Source: Brevifilum sp029548365 (GTDB lineage: Bacteria; Chloroflexota; Anaerolineae; Anaerolineales; Anaerolineaceae). From it: a DNA stretch of 64,000 nucleotides. The DNA lies in assembly GCA_035376985.1 (NCBI GenBank), contig DAOSSA010000005.1:59524-123523 (forward strand), read 5' to 3'. The notes beneath the pieces are model-generated. The model was not told the origin of the DNA. It was given only the letters and a program-made list of their open reading frames with translations, and searched no databases. The position numbers and the translations under genes were made by a program. Positions 42,435 through 50,591 of this stretch are shown one piece after another. How positions within the stretch are numbered: position 1 is the first letter of the stretch; each line of letters begins with the position of its first letter.

Positions 42435-43753
42435 TAGAGCCTGACGACCTTGGGGTGATCTTTCCCCTGGTTTCCCAGGGCGTTACGGGTATCAACAATC
42501 AACTTTGCACTGGTGAGGATGGCACCGTAATCGTACTGTGCGTGGTTGGTGATGATGGCCACACAATCGGCACGCTCAACCGCTTGCATCAGGTCGGGTA
42601 CGGAAGAAAGCGACAGCCCTTCCTCCTCAAGATGCGGGATATAGGGATCGTGATAAATCACATCAGCGCCTTTTTCCTGTAAAAGGTGGATCACATCCAG
42701 GGCGGGCGACTCGCGCAGGTCATCCACATTCGGTTTATAAGCAGCGCCCAGGATCAACACCTGGCTGCCATTGATGGGCTTTTTATGGCGGTTCAGGGCG
42801 TCCTGAATCTTTCCCAGGGTATAGCGGGGCATGCTGGTATTGATCTCAGAGGCCAGCTCGATAAAGCGGGCGGTGTAGTTTAACGAGCGGAGCTTCCACG
42901 ACAGGTACAGCGGGTCAACCGGGATGCAGTGACCACCCAGACCGGGCCCGGGGGTGAATTTCATAAAACCAAAGGGCTTGGTGGCGGCGGCATCGATCAC
43001 CTCCCACACATCAATTTTGAGGCGATCGCACATGATAGCCAGTTCATTGACCATGCCGATGTTGATCATGCGGAAGGTGTTTTCAAGCAGTTTGGTCATC
43101 TCGGCTACTTCACAGGTTGAAACCGGCACAATCGTCTCGAGGGCCTGGATGTACCAGGCTGTAGCCACTTCAGTGCAGTCCGGAGAGATGCCGCCGATGA
43201 CCTTGGGTGTGTTGATGGTTGTCCAATCATCTCGACCGGGGTCAACCCGTTCCGGGGAAAATGCCAGGAAAAAATCTTCACATACCGCCAATCCACTGGT
43301 CGATTCAATCACCGGCAGAATCATCTCGCGGGTTGTGCCTGGGTAGGTGCTGGATTCCAGCACCACTACCATGCCCCGATGCATGTGGGGAGCCAGGGAC
43401 CTGGAAGCCGACGCGATAAAAGAAAGGTCCGGATCGCCAGTTTTGCGCAAGGGCGTGGGAACACAAATTGATACGGCATCGACCTGGCTTAAAATGGCGT
43501 AATTGTTACTGGCGGAAAGCAAACCCGCATCAACCAGCGCTTTGACACGCTCGGAGCTTACGTCGAGAATATAGCTCTCTCCCCGGTTGATGGCCGCCAC
43601 CTTCTCGACGTCCGGGTCCACGCCTATTACGGTGAACCCGGCTTCGGCGAACACCACAGCCAGGGGCAGCCCCACATAACCGATGCCTACTACGCCCACG
43701 CGGGCGCTTCGGTCACGGAATTTTTGGATTAAGTTTTCTTTGATCGTTCCCAT
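42434..43753 (-). CDS. nucleotide-sugar dehydrogenase (UDP-GlcNAc/UDP-glucose 6-dehydrogenase type)
   Basis: 439 residues. N-terminal NAD site VGVVGIGYVGLPLAVVFAEAG, ESSTYPGTT, EDFFLAFSPERVDPG, and the catalytic Cys in GPGLGGHCIPVDP, then GAAYKPNVDDLRESPA. The FSPERVDPG form favours the UDP-N-acetylhexosamine (WbpA/WbpO) branch over plain UDP-glucose dehydrogenase, but this is not certain. It oxidises C6 to a uronic acid with two NAD+. First gene of the operon with the epimerase and the flippase. Confidence 0.9.
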   Translation of the reverse strand: MGTIKENLIQKFRDRSARVGVVGIGYVGLPLAVVFAEAGFTVIGVDPDVEKVAAINRGESYILDVSSERVKALVDAGLLSASNNYAILSQVDAVSICVPTPLRKTGDPDLSFIASASRSLAPHMHRGMVVVLESSTYPGTTREMILPVIESTSGLAVCEDFFLAFSPERVDPGRDDWTTINTPKVIGGISPDCTEVATAWYIQALETIVPVSTCEVAEMTKLLENTFRMINIGMVNELAIMCDRLKIDVWEVIDAAATKPFGFMKFTPGPGLGGHCIPVDPLYLSWKLRSLNYTARFIELASEINTSMPRYTLGKIQDALNRHKKPINGSQVLILGAAYKPNVDDLRESPALDVIHLLQEKGADVIYHDPYIPHLEEEGLSLSSVPDLMQAVERADCVAIITNHAQYDYGAILTSAKLIVDTRNALGNQGKDHPKVVRL

Positions 43754-43823
43754 GGGATAAACCCTTTTTTAAAAAGAATTAGAAAGATTATTTTATCACA
43801 GACCCTGGCGCCGGCACGTCTTC

Positions 43824-44483
43824 CTAAAAAAGACTGAGCTGTTCTGGCTGATCGTTACCCGCCGGATCATCACCGGGAAGGTCCGGGGTGACGTCTTGAT
43901 CCTCGGCGCTGGTTTGGCGGGCAGCCTGTGCCTTTGTCATTAGAATGGGTAATTTCGCAAAGTCTTTCTTGACCACAGTGCGCAGGGATGGCTGATGCAG
44001 GGCGGCTGCCGGGTGGTACATGGCCACCACCATGCGTCCATGGGACCAAAAATCGCGGCCATGGATGAGGCTGATCTTCCCTTTGTCGATAAAATAGTTC
44101 ATCGATACCCGACCAAGGGTGACGATCACATCCGGGTTGATCGCTGAAATCTGGCGTTCAAGATAGAATTTACAGGCATTCACCTCCTCCGGTTCAGGGT
44201 CGCGATTGCCAGGCGGGCGGCATTTGACCACGTTGGTAATAAACACTTCTTCGCGTTTGAACCCTGCATCGCCCAGGAGTTCCTCTAAAAAATTTCCGGC
44301 TGCGCCTACAAAGGGTCGACCCTGTTCGTTTTCGTAAAAACCGGGTCCCTCGCCAATAAACATGATCCGCGAATTGGGGTTGCCCTCCCCGGGGACAGCA
44401 TTCTTGCGGGAAAGATGCAGCGGGCAGCGAGTGCAAACCCTGGTTTGCTGTGCGATTTCATCTAAAATTTCTTCAGGCGTCAA
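43824..44483 (-). CDS. udg: type-4 uracil-DNA glycosylase (4Fe-4S)
   Basis: 219 residues from a TTG at 44483, which has GGAGG 6 nt upstream; earlier codons of the frame lack a start with a ribosome site. Four cluster cysteines are visible: C17 and C20 (CTRC), C88 (VVKCRPP) and C104 (NACKF). The catalytic loop is GEGPGFYENEQGRPFVG and the C-terminal motif is MYHPAAALHQ. It removes uracil from deaminated DNA. The C-terminal 30 residues are an acidic, disordered tail ending in QLSLF. Last gene of the tsaE-tsaB-rimI operon, 36 bp after rimI. Confidence 0.92.
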   Translation of the reverse strand: MTPEEILDEIAQQTRVCTRCPLHLSRKNAVPGEGNPNSRIMFIGEGPGFYENEQGRPFVGAAGNFLEELLGDAGFKREEVFITNVVKCRPPGNRDPEPEEVNACKFYLERQISAINPDVIVTLGRVSMNYFIDKGKISLIHGRDFWSHGRMVVAMYHPAAALHQPSLRTVVKKDFAKLPILMTKAQAARQTSAEDQDVTPDLPGDDPAGNDQPEQLSLF

Positions 44484-44519
44484 AACACACCTCCAGCGTA
44501 TTGAATAACACACTCAATA

Positions 44520-45038
44520 TTATCGGTTAACCACCAGTTCGGCAAGTATTTCAGGCACCAGTGGGTTTAAAGTCATCAAAAGTGCATCTTCGCCGGCATC
44601 CTGATAATATCCTTTGCGGTCGCCAACCACAGCAAAGCCAAATTTTCTGTAAAGATGAAGGGCGTCCTGGTTACTGGCTCTGACCTCCAGCAGTGCGTGG
44701 GTTGCACCCAACCGGGTTGCTTCTAGTAATGCCTTTGCCAGCAATCGCCGGGCGATGGAACGGCCGCGGTACTCCGGGTGAACCGCCAGTGTTCCGATAT
44801 GGGCTTCATCGAGGATCAGCCAGACGACAACATTCGCGACAACCCTTGGCGGCAGGCGTTCTTCAATCCACTCTGCAACCCAGCACAAAGTCCCCTGGTT
44901 TTGTGCAAGGGCTTTACTAAATTCTTTTTCAGCCCAGGGTGTGAGGAAAGAGACCTGCTCAATGGCGTTAACCGGGTCTAAATCCGCCACGGTCATTGGG
45001 CGTAGACGGATGTGCCCCTCATCGGTTTTCGATTTCAT
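44520..45038 (-). CDS. rimI: ribosomal protein S18 alanine N-acetyltransferase
   Basis: 172 residues, GNAT fold. LRPMTVADLDPVNAIEQVSF at the start, then the acetyl-CoA loop VHPEYRGRSIARRLLAKALLEA and RASNQDALHLYRKFGFAVVG are RimI hallmarks. It acetylates the N-terminal alanine of ribosomal protein S18, though other GNAT targets are possible. Its position 1 bp after tsaB in a tsaE-tsaB-rimI operon is the classic arrangement and supports the name. Confidence 0.9.
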   Translation of the reverse strand: MKSKTDEGHIRLRPMTVADLDPVNAIEQVSFLTPWAEKEFSKALAQNQGTLCWVAEWIEERLPPRVVANVVVWLILDEAHIGTLAVHPEYRGRSIARRLLAKALLEATRLGATHALLEVRASNQDALHLYRKFGFAVVGDRKGYYQDAGEDALLMTLNPLVPEILAELVVNR

Positions 45039-45039
45039 G

Positions 45040-45708
45040 TTATCCAGGAATTGCGGACGTTGTGCTCAGATAGGTCGGCGCCAGGCTTGCAGGGTCGTCA
45101 GTATCGCCAGCCTGCAGGCGTGCCCAACCCAGGGCTGCCAGGAAGCCTGCCCGACGCAAACAACGTTCAGGCGGGAGCAGGCGTGCGTTTTTCCAGCGCC
45201 GCCCAATGATGGTGCGGGCTTCTGTTGATAATTCACCACAGATCAGCGTGGGCGATTCAATGGTTTTTACCAGATCCCTGGCATCCAGCACCACAGGTTC
45301 GCCCTGTGCAACCCACTCACCGTCAACGACATGGTAGGTGCCACAGGCCAACCGCTGGCGCCCGGCATGTAAAACAGCGACCATTGGACGCTCATCGAGG
45401 GGCTGTGCTTTGGCAATGACATCCAGTGAAGGGATACCCACAAGCGGGATGTTAACCGCCAGCGCCATGCCCTTAATAAATGAAGCACCAATTCTTAAAC
45501 TGGTGAAGGAGCCTGGTCCTGTTGCCACTGCCAGACCGGTCAGCTCGCTTTGCTTGATGCCGGTGGATTTGATCATGCGGTCAAGCGCCGGTGCAAGCTC
45601 AACAGTGTGATGATGTTGAGTCTCCCAGGTGACTTCATAAAGTAAAAATGTGCCATCAAACAATGCCAAGCTGATCCATGAAGTTGATGTATCAAGGGCG
45701 AATAACAC
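45040..45708 (-). CDS. tsaB: tRNA N6-adenosine threonylcarbamoyltransferase complex subunit TsaB
   Basis: 222 residues. LFALDTSTSWISLALFDG, ELTGLAVATGPGSFTSLRIGASFIKGMALA and the VGIPSLDVIA segment identify TsaB, the ASKHA-fold partner of TsaD in t6A37 modification of ANN-reading tRNAs. Overlaps the end of tsaE by one base. tsaD is not in this window. Confidence 0.94.
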   Translation of the reverse strand: MLFALDTSTSWISLALFDGTFLLYEVTWETQHHHTVELAPALDRMIKSTGIKQSELTGLAVATGPGSFTSLRIGASFIKGMALAVNIPLVGIPSLDVIAKAQPLDERPMVAVLHAGRQRLACGTYHVVDGEWVAQGEPVVLDARDLVKTIESPTLICGELSTEARTIIGRRWKNARLLPPERCLRRAGFLAALGWARLQAGDTDDPASLAPTYLSTTSAIPG

Positions 45709-46205
45709 TAGAACACTCCATAAACTTTGCGGCGCAAATTAGAAACCATTGATTCATAACGTGCTCCTCGGGGAGTAAACAGCATGGTGCGGTTTTCGGG
45801 GGCTGTAGCTTCAAGTTGGACCCACAGGTGTTCGGCAGGAAGTGCGGCTTGGATCCGTTCAGCCCATTCAATCACAATGGTGCCCTGAACGAGCATCCGG
45901 TCAAGATCCACGACCTGGGCGTCTTGTGCGCTTTCCAAACGGTAAGCATCCAGGTGGAATAGTCGTTCCTGGTCGGGACGCCGGTATTCGTTTACGATCA
46001 CATAGGACGGGCTTGTGACCGGATCAAGCGTGCCCCAGCCCCGACCGATGCCCTGGACGAGGGTGGTTTTTCCGGAGCCCAGCTTGCCTGCCAGGCAGAT
46101 GATATCACCCAGCCTGAGATATCCGCCCAGGTGGATGCCCAATCGCCGGGTCTGCTCGGCGCTGTAGCTGAAAAATTCAAAGCTCAGGTCATCTAAGATT
46201 GGCAT
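45708..46205 (-). CDS. tsaE: tRNA threonylcarbamoyladenosine biosynthesis ATPase TsaE
   Basis: 165 residues. Walker A is AGKLGSGKTTLVQGIGRG, switch-like TSPSYVIVNEY, and LFHLDAYRLES and IVIEWAERI follow in the family order. TsaE hydrolyses ATP to reset the TsaB-TsaD-TsaE complex in t6A synthesis. First gene of the operon; a TATGAT box lies about 14 nt upstream, so its leader would be very short. Confidence 0.95.
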   Translation of the reverse strand: MPILDDLSFEFFSYSAEQTRRLGIHLGGYLRLGDIICLAGKLGSGKTTLVQGIGRGWGTLDPVTSPSYVIVNEYRRPDQERLFHLDAYRLESAQDAQVVDLDRMLVQGTIVIEWAERIQAALPAEHLWVQLEATAPENRTMLFTPRGARYESMVSNLRRKVYGVF

Positions 46206-46250
46206 AAGGATTAAACAGTATCATATCAGATTCGTGTTCAACGAACAACC

Positions 46251-46487
46251 TTAAAGTTCCTTCCCTGGATCACCAGGTTGGGCCTGGTCCTGGGCGGAAT
46301 CAGCGCTGAGGAGGATTTTTTTAAGCCGGTTTTTGAGTGCCCTGCGCTCAAGCATGACCCGTCGCCCACAGGTGAGGCATTCGAGGCCAATATCCGCGCC
46401 GAGGCGCACCACGCGCCATTCGTACCCGCCGCAGGGATGCGGCTTACGCAGGCGTAAGATATCGCCAAGGCCCAGTTCAGTTAACAT
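46251..46487 (-). CDS. DUF951 domain-containing protein
   Basis: 78 residues. LGLGDILRLRKPHPCGGYEWRVVRLGADIG and LECLTCGRRVML match DUF951, a small family of firmicutes and Chloroflexi with no assigned function. C19, C37 and C40 could form a metal site. On the minus strand, TGG-TATAAT (46499-46494) lies exactly 6 nt before the ATG, with no Shine-Dalgarno, predicting a leaderless mRNA. The C-terminal 20 residues are hydrophilic and family-atypical. Located between plsC and tsaE on the same strand. Confidence 0.88.
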   Translation of the reverse strand: MLTELGLGDILRLRKPHPCGGYEWRVVRLGADIGLECLTCGRRVMLERRALKNRLKKILLSADSAQDQAQPGDPGKEL

Positions 46488-46493
46488 GATTGG

Positions 46494-46502
46494 ATTATAC
46501 CA
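46494..46502 (-). promoter_or_regulatory. extended -10 of a predicted leaderless DUF951 mRNA
   Basis: TGG plus TATAAT on the minus strand, then CCAATC and the ATG at 46487. Same -10 to ATG spacing as udk and rnd. Confidence 0.6.
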
Positions 46503-46596
46503 TCCAGACGGGCAGGGTTTTTAAATTTCTCGACTATTTTCGGTATGCAACGCTCAGGGTTAATGCCCGGTTCCTGGTTTGGAGGTGTCCCCGGGC

Positions 46597-47280
46597 TTAT
46601 TCGGGAATTTCCGCAGCTTCAGCCAGCAATTCTTGTAATCTGGGGTGGTTTGCATAAAAACCGCGGTATTCAGGCGGCAGCAGCATGGCGATGCGGCACA
46701 TGATTTCATCGGTGTTTTGGGCTAACCAGGTCTGGCGGTTCTCGCGATCAAACTCTGGCAGGTTGTAGGGGTAACCTACACGAAGCGTTACTGTTGGGCG
46801 ACGGAATTTCATCCATTCACCGTAGACCCGCTCTGTGCCGATGATGCCAATGGGTAAAATTGGGACGGAAGCTTTGGCGGCCAGCATCGCGGCGCCCTGT
46901 TTGCCTTCAAGCATGCCTACGCCCTCATGACTGCGAGTACCCTCCGGAGCAATGCCAACCACACGTCCTTTTCGCAGCCAGTATAGAACCTCGCGCAAAG
47001 CTGAAAAGTCGGTTGTTTCCCGATCCATCCAGACGATGTCGCCAATTTTTTCCAGGACCCATTTGAAGAAAGGCTTTTCCTTGTATTTTTTGGCGACAAT
47101 TGCCACCTTATCCATGCGTTGAGGAACTGCCATCAAAAAGGGCACATCCAGGCGGCTGACGTGATTGGTGGTCATCATCACACCGCCTTGTGAAGGAATG
47201 CGTTCCCCATTGATGATTTGATAGCGGGTTATTTTGTTGATCAGAAAGATGACCAGTTTGAAAACAGGTTTCTCAGGCAT
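46597..47280 (-). CDS. plsC: 1-acyl-sn-glycerol-3-phosphate acyltransferase
   Basis: 227 residues. The HX4D catalytic motif is NHVSRLD, and the glycerol-phosphate-binding block is APEGTRSHEG; VPILPIGIIGTERV follows. It acylates lysophosphatidic acid to phosphatidic acid at the membrane. GAGG precedes the ATG. It is the last gene of a run that includes prsW, 42 bp upstream, and a GCCCGG/CCGGGC inverted repeat follows the stop. Confidence 0.88.
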   Translation of the reverse strand: MPEKPVFKLVIFLINKITRYQIINGERIPSQGGVMMTTNHVSRLDVPFLMAVPQRMDKVAIVAKKYKEKPFFKWVLEKIGDIVWMDRETTDFSALREVLYWLRKGRVVGIAPEGTRSHEGVGMLEGKQGAAMLAAKASVPILPIGIIGTERVYGEWMKFRRPTVTLRVGYPYNLPEFDRENRQTWLAQNTDEIMCRIAMLLPPEYRGFYANHPRLQELLAEAAEIPE

Positions 47281-47322
47281 GGTGATTAATTTCCTCTATG
47301 CTATAGTTAACGGGCATGTCTG

Positions 47323-48606
47323 CTAAAGGTTGCCCTGATTGTACCTTTCCGGATGAATGCTTTCGGTTGCAGCCAGGGGATGTGGCTTTTCTTTCCGCAA
47401 ATGTTTGTTGATTAAAATCAGACCGATCACTGCCAGCACTAACATCAGGGTTACCGGTAAGTGGGAAAGCAGAGTCTGGGCGAAGGTGGGTTCTGCTTCT
47501 AAAATCAGCAAAGGTGCCACCCCTGAAATAAGCGCCAGAACATTCCAGGCGCCATGCAGGACAAACGCTCCCAGGGCGCTCAGGCCAAGGGAGAGCCATT
47601 TTGAATCGCTCCATGCCCGGGACAATCCCCAACCCATCATGCCCGAGGCGAGCATGTGCAATACACCCGTCCCAGCCCGGCCGATGGCCATTAACAACCA
47701 GTCTTCTGCGTTAATGACGTTGGTGAAATACAGCACGTTTTCCATCAAGGCAAAACCTGCGCCACACAACAGTCCACCCACAAAACCCTCCTGCGGGGTG
47801 ATTTTGCGGCCAGCCAGTGACCATAAACCCAGCGGCTTGATCACCTCTTCAATGATTGGGGCTATCCCGCCGAAAATTGCCAATCCCCAGAAAATGACGC
47901 TTGGCTGCAGGAGAAGGGGCTTGAGGAAGTCAAGTATGGCGTCCAAATCCTGGTCCATCATCGTTAACTGTTCAATCAGCCCCAGTAATTGCTGCTCAAG
48001 TAGTGGATTGGCGTTAATACGTAGACCCAGCCCGATGCCCCCGATGCCAGCCAGGATCAGGATGACCAGCAGTTCCAGGACAATCACTAGGAATGGCAGT
48101 ATGGCAATACTGATTCCAAAAATTCGCCATTTTCTGACCAGGGATCCGCCTACTAAACCCTTTTGAGCAGCCTGGTAGATCCATAAAATGGGAATTCCGG
48201 CAACCAGAATGTTGATCGGGCCCAACAGGATCACAGCCACATTTTCCAATCGGGCGATCAGCCAACCCAGTGAAACCACGACAGGCCAGATCAGGATCAC
48301 CCAGCGAGCGGCTTTTGCTAAGACGGGATGGCTCAGATCCAGCCAGGTCAACGAGGGTTTTCCTCGCAGTTGATTGATGCTGAGCAGTAAAAGTGGGAGG
48401 AGCAACACGCCGCCCATGATCGACGCCCAGAAGAGCAATCCGATGGGCATGCTCTGTGAGATGCTCATTTGCGGATCTAAAATAAACAGCAGCCAGGCAG
48501 CGCCTGTTGAGAAGGCTTGCATGGCAAAAAACAGGATGCCCAGGGTGCTGACCAGTAGGGTCAGTATCACCCGCCAATTCTTACCCGGTTTTATCTGTTC
48601 TGTCAT
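47323..48606 (-). CDS. prsW: PrsW family intramembrane metalloprotease
   Basis: 427 residues with about ten membrane segments. PrsW motifs are in order: APIIEEVIKPLGLW (EExxK), GFALMENVLYF (ExxxxY type), VLHMLASGMMGWG (His) and VLHGAWNVLAL (His). PrsW-like proteases cleave anti-sigma factors in some firmicutes; no anti-sigma/sigma pair lies here, so the target is unknown. Located 20 bp after the DsbA-cyclophilin fusion and 42 bp before plsC, probably one transcript. Confidence 0.9.
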   Translation of the reverse strand: MTEQIKPGKNWRVILTLLVSTLGILFFAMQAFSTGAAWLLFILDPQMSISQSMPIGLLFWASIMGGVLLLPLLLLSINQLRGKPSLTWLDLSHPVLAKAARWVILIWPVVVSLGWLIARLENVAVILLGPINILVAGIPILWIYQAAQKGLVGGSLVRKWRIFGISIAILPFLVIVLELLVILILAGIGGIGLGLRINANPLLEQQLLGLIEQLTMMDQDLDAILDFLKPLLLQPSVIFWGLAIFGGIAPIIEEVIKPLGLWSLAGRKITPQEGFVGGLLCGAGFALMENVLYFTNVINAEDWLLMAIGRAGTGVLHMLASGMMGWGLSRAWSDSKWLSLGLSALGAFVLHGAWNVLALISGVAPLLILEAEPTFAQTLLSHLPVTLMLVLAVIGLILINKHLRKEKPHPLAATESIHPERYNQGNL

Positions 48607-48626
48607 TTAATGTTCGCCTGTGATGG

Positions 48627-49901
48627 TTATTTTTTAATGATCTCAATGCCATTGATGATGGTGGCGTCTTCAAAGCCAACCGCGGTTTGTGGGTCTCGGA
48701 AGGCGATCAGATCTAATATGGGCATGCTTTCCTCGGTTACCTGGCCGAAGATCGTGAAACCACCGTCCAGGGAGGGAGTGGGCGCCAGGGTGATGAAAAA
48801 TTGACTGCCGTTTGTGTCGGGACCGGCATTAGCCATGGCAAACAGCCCATTGCGATCAAACGAAAGGTCGTTATCGGTCTCATTGACGAAGGTGTATCCA
48901 GGCCCGATTATTCCAAGGCCAGAAGGGTCACCCGCCTGGGCAACAAAGCCCGGGAGAACCCGGTGGAAATAGACATCGTCATACCAACCATTTTGCGCCA
49001 GGAAGACAAAGGAGTTGACCGTAATCGGGGCGACATTGGCAAAAAGTTCGATGTCAATTTCACCCGCGCTGGTGTTCAACCTGGCCAAATAAGAGCCTTC
49101 AGGATCGATGACCCAGGCAGGGCACTCCAGGGAACCGCCGAATTCGTACGCCCCGAGCAGACCGTAAAGGTTGGGGTGATTGTCGCGAAAAATCCGGTCG
49201 TTCACGACCACGGTTGGTGTGTAACTCAAGCCGATGGCAAACCGCTCTTCGGTGAGCTGTTCAATCCAGGCTCTTTTTTCAGGGTTGAGAAGGTCTTTGG
49301 CAAACTGGTCCACATCCAGCCCCCAATCCTCAGCGACCTCCTGGACCCAATCGGCAAATTCATCTTCCGTCATCTGGCGCCAGTAATCCTGATACAGATA
49401 CAACAAGTCGTGCATTTCCCAGAATTTACCCTGGGCGCCTGCTGCCTCGGCAGCTAAGCCCGAGATAAAGGCTTTATCATGGATAGATGGCAGGGGTAAA
49501 TGCCGGAAGGCCAGCTTAACCGCATTGGGAAAATTATTAAGCAAAAAGCTCGTCAATTGCGCAAAATTTACACAGGCTGGACATTGAAAATCGGCGTATT
49601 CGATGATTGTAATCGGGGCGTCCGGGTTTCCACGCACCCAGTCCTCATCGGATAATGGTGGGAGTTGATCAATGATCGCCTGGTAATAATCGGTTTCAGC
49701 GGAGGTTGTGTAATCGTATGCTGTGGAACAGGGCATGCGGTCCGTCAGATCTCCTGAATCACTTTCAGGCGTGACCTGCGGCGTCGGATCCATGATTACT
49801 GGGATGGCTTCAGGCGTTTGCTGGGGTTCAACAGCTTTAGGAGCACAGGCTGCGACCAGCATAGCGCTGATTAATAATATGAACATCGTCTTCTTTGGCA
49901 T
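48627..49901 (-). CDS. lipoprotein fusing a DsbA-like thioredoxin domain to a cyclophilin-type PPIase
   Basis: 424 residues from ATG 49901 (GGAAAGG upstream). Signal MPKKTMFILLISAMLVAAC gives lipobox C19; a Pro/Thr-rich linker follows. A DsbA-like domain (about 85-255) carries the redox motif CPAC at 107-110 in YADFQCPACVNF and the cis-Pro loop GLSYTPTVVV. A cyclophilin domain (about 268-424) has VYFHRVLPGFVAQAGDP, NGSQFFITLAPTPSLDG and FTIFGQV. It would catalyse disulfide and proline isomerisation outside the membrane in one polypeptide. The open frame extends 40 codons upstream without a signal peptide and is rejected. Confidence 0.88.
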   Translation of the reverse strand: MPKKTMFILLISAMLVAACAPKAVEPQQTPEAIPVIMDPTPQVTPESDSGDLTDRMPCSTAYDYTTSAETDYYQAIIDQLPPLSDEDWVRGNPDAPITIIEYADFQCPACVNFAQLTSFLLNNFPNAVKLAFRHLPLPSIHDKAFISGLAAEAAGAQGKFWEMHDLLYLYQDYWRQMTEDEFADWVQEVAEDWGLDVDQFAKDLLNPEKRAWIEQLTEERFAIGLSYTPTVVVNDRIFRDNHPNLYGLLGAYEFGGSLECPAWVIDPEGSYLARLNTSAGEIDIELFANVAPITVNSFVFLAQNGWYDDVYFHRVLPGFVAQAGDPSGLGIIGPGYTFVNETDNDLSFDRNGLFAMANAGPDTNGSQFFITLAPTPSLDGGFTIFGQVTEESMPILDLIAFRDPQTAVGFEDATIINGIEIIKK

Positions 49902-49968
49902 TTCAAACCTTTCCTCGTGGGTGTATTTACCAATTAACCCTGGGGCGCTGCCAAACAGGGTGAGTCCT

Positions 49969-50589
49969 TCACCCTCGCCCCAGCCGGCTGGTGACCGCTG
50001 TTTGCAGGGCTTTCTGGACACTTTCTTTATCTTCAGTCGCGTCGATGATCACCCATCGCGCAGGTTCTGCTTCTGCCAGGGCAAAATAGCCCTGCCGGAC
50101 GCGTTCGTGGAATGCCAGCGTATAAGCATCCAGCCGGTTCCATTCTGTGCTGTTGACGCGCTTGCGTTCCATTCCCACTTCAACGGGAACATCCACCAGC
50201 AGGGTCAGATCGGGTTTCAGCCCACCGGTGGAAAAATTAAGCAGCGTTTGCAGTGTGTCCAGGTCGGTTTTATGGCCAAACCCCTGGTACGCCAGGGTGG
50301 AATCGCCGAAGCGATCACACAATACAATCTTCCCCGCTGCCAGCGCCGGGCGGATGAGCTCTTCCACGTGCTGGGCGCGGGCTGCCAGGAACAGTAAGAT
50401 CTCGGTGCGGGGGGTGATGGACACGTTTTTAAGGTTCATCAAGACTTCACGAATCTGGTTGCCGACGGGGGTGCCACCCGGTTCACGGGTGAGAACAACC
50501 TCGTAACCCGCATCCTGTAAAAACTCTTTTAGTGCAGGCAGTTGAGATGTCTTCCCGCTGCCATCGGGCCCTTCCAAGGTGATAAACAT
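49969..50589 (-). CDS. tmk: thymidylate kinase
   Basis: 206 residues. P-loop LEGPDGSGKTSQ (residues 5-16), TREPGGTPVGNQIRE, and DRFGDSTLAYQG are the standard Tmk motifs. It converts dTMP to dTDP for DNA synthesis. The ATG lies 2 bp after the stop of the AAA/R3H gene, so both are cotranscribed. Confidence 0.96.
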   Translation of the reverse strand: MFITLEGPDGSGKTSQLPALKEFLQDAGYEVVLTREPGGTPVGNQIREVLMNLKNVSITPRTEILLFLAARAQHVEELIRPALAAGKIVLCDRFGDSTLAYQGFGHKTDLDTLQTLLNFSTGGLKPDLTLLVDVPVEVGMERKRVNSTEWNRLDAYTLAFHERVRQGYFALAEAEPARWVIIDATEDKESVQKALQTAVTSRLGRG

Positions 50590-50591
50590 GG

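Noticed and set aside
43817..43836. Similarity between the end of udg and the intergenic segment near 9609
   Set aside because: Only about 17 of 21 bases match, including an A/T run, and one copy lies in coding sequence; chance is adequate.
46564..46596. Terminator after plsC
   Set aside because: GCCCGG/CCGGGC arms pair, but the loop is about 20 nt and no T-tract follows.
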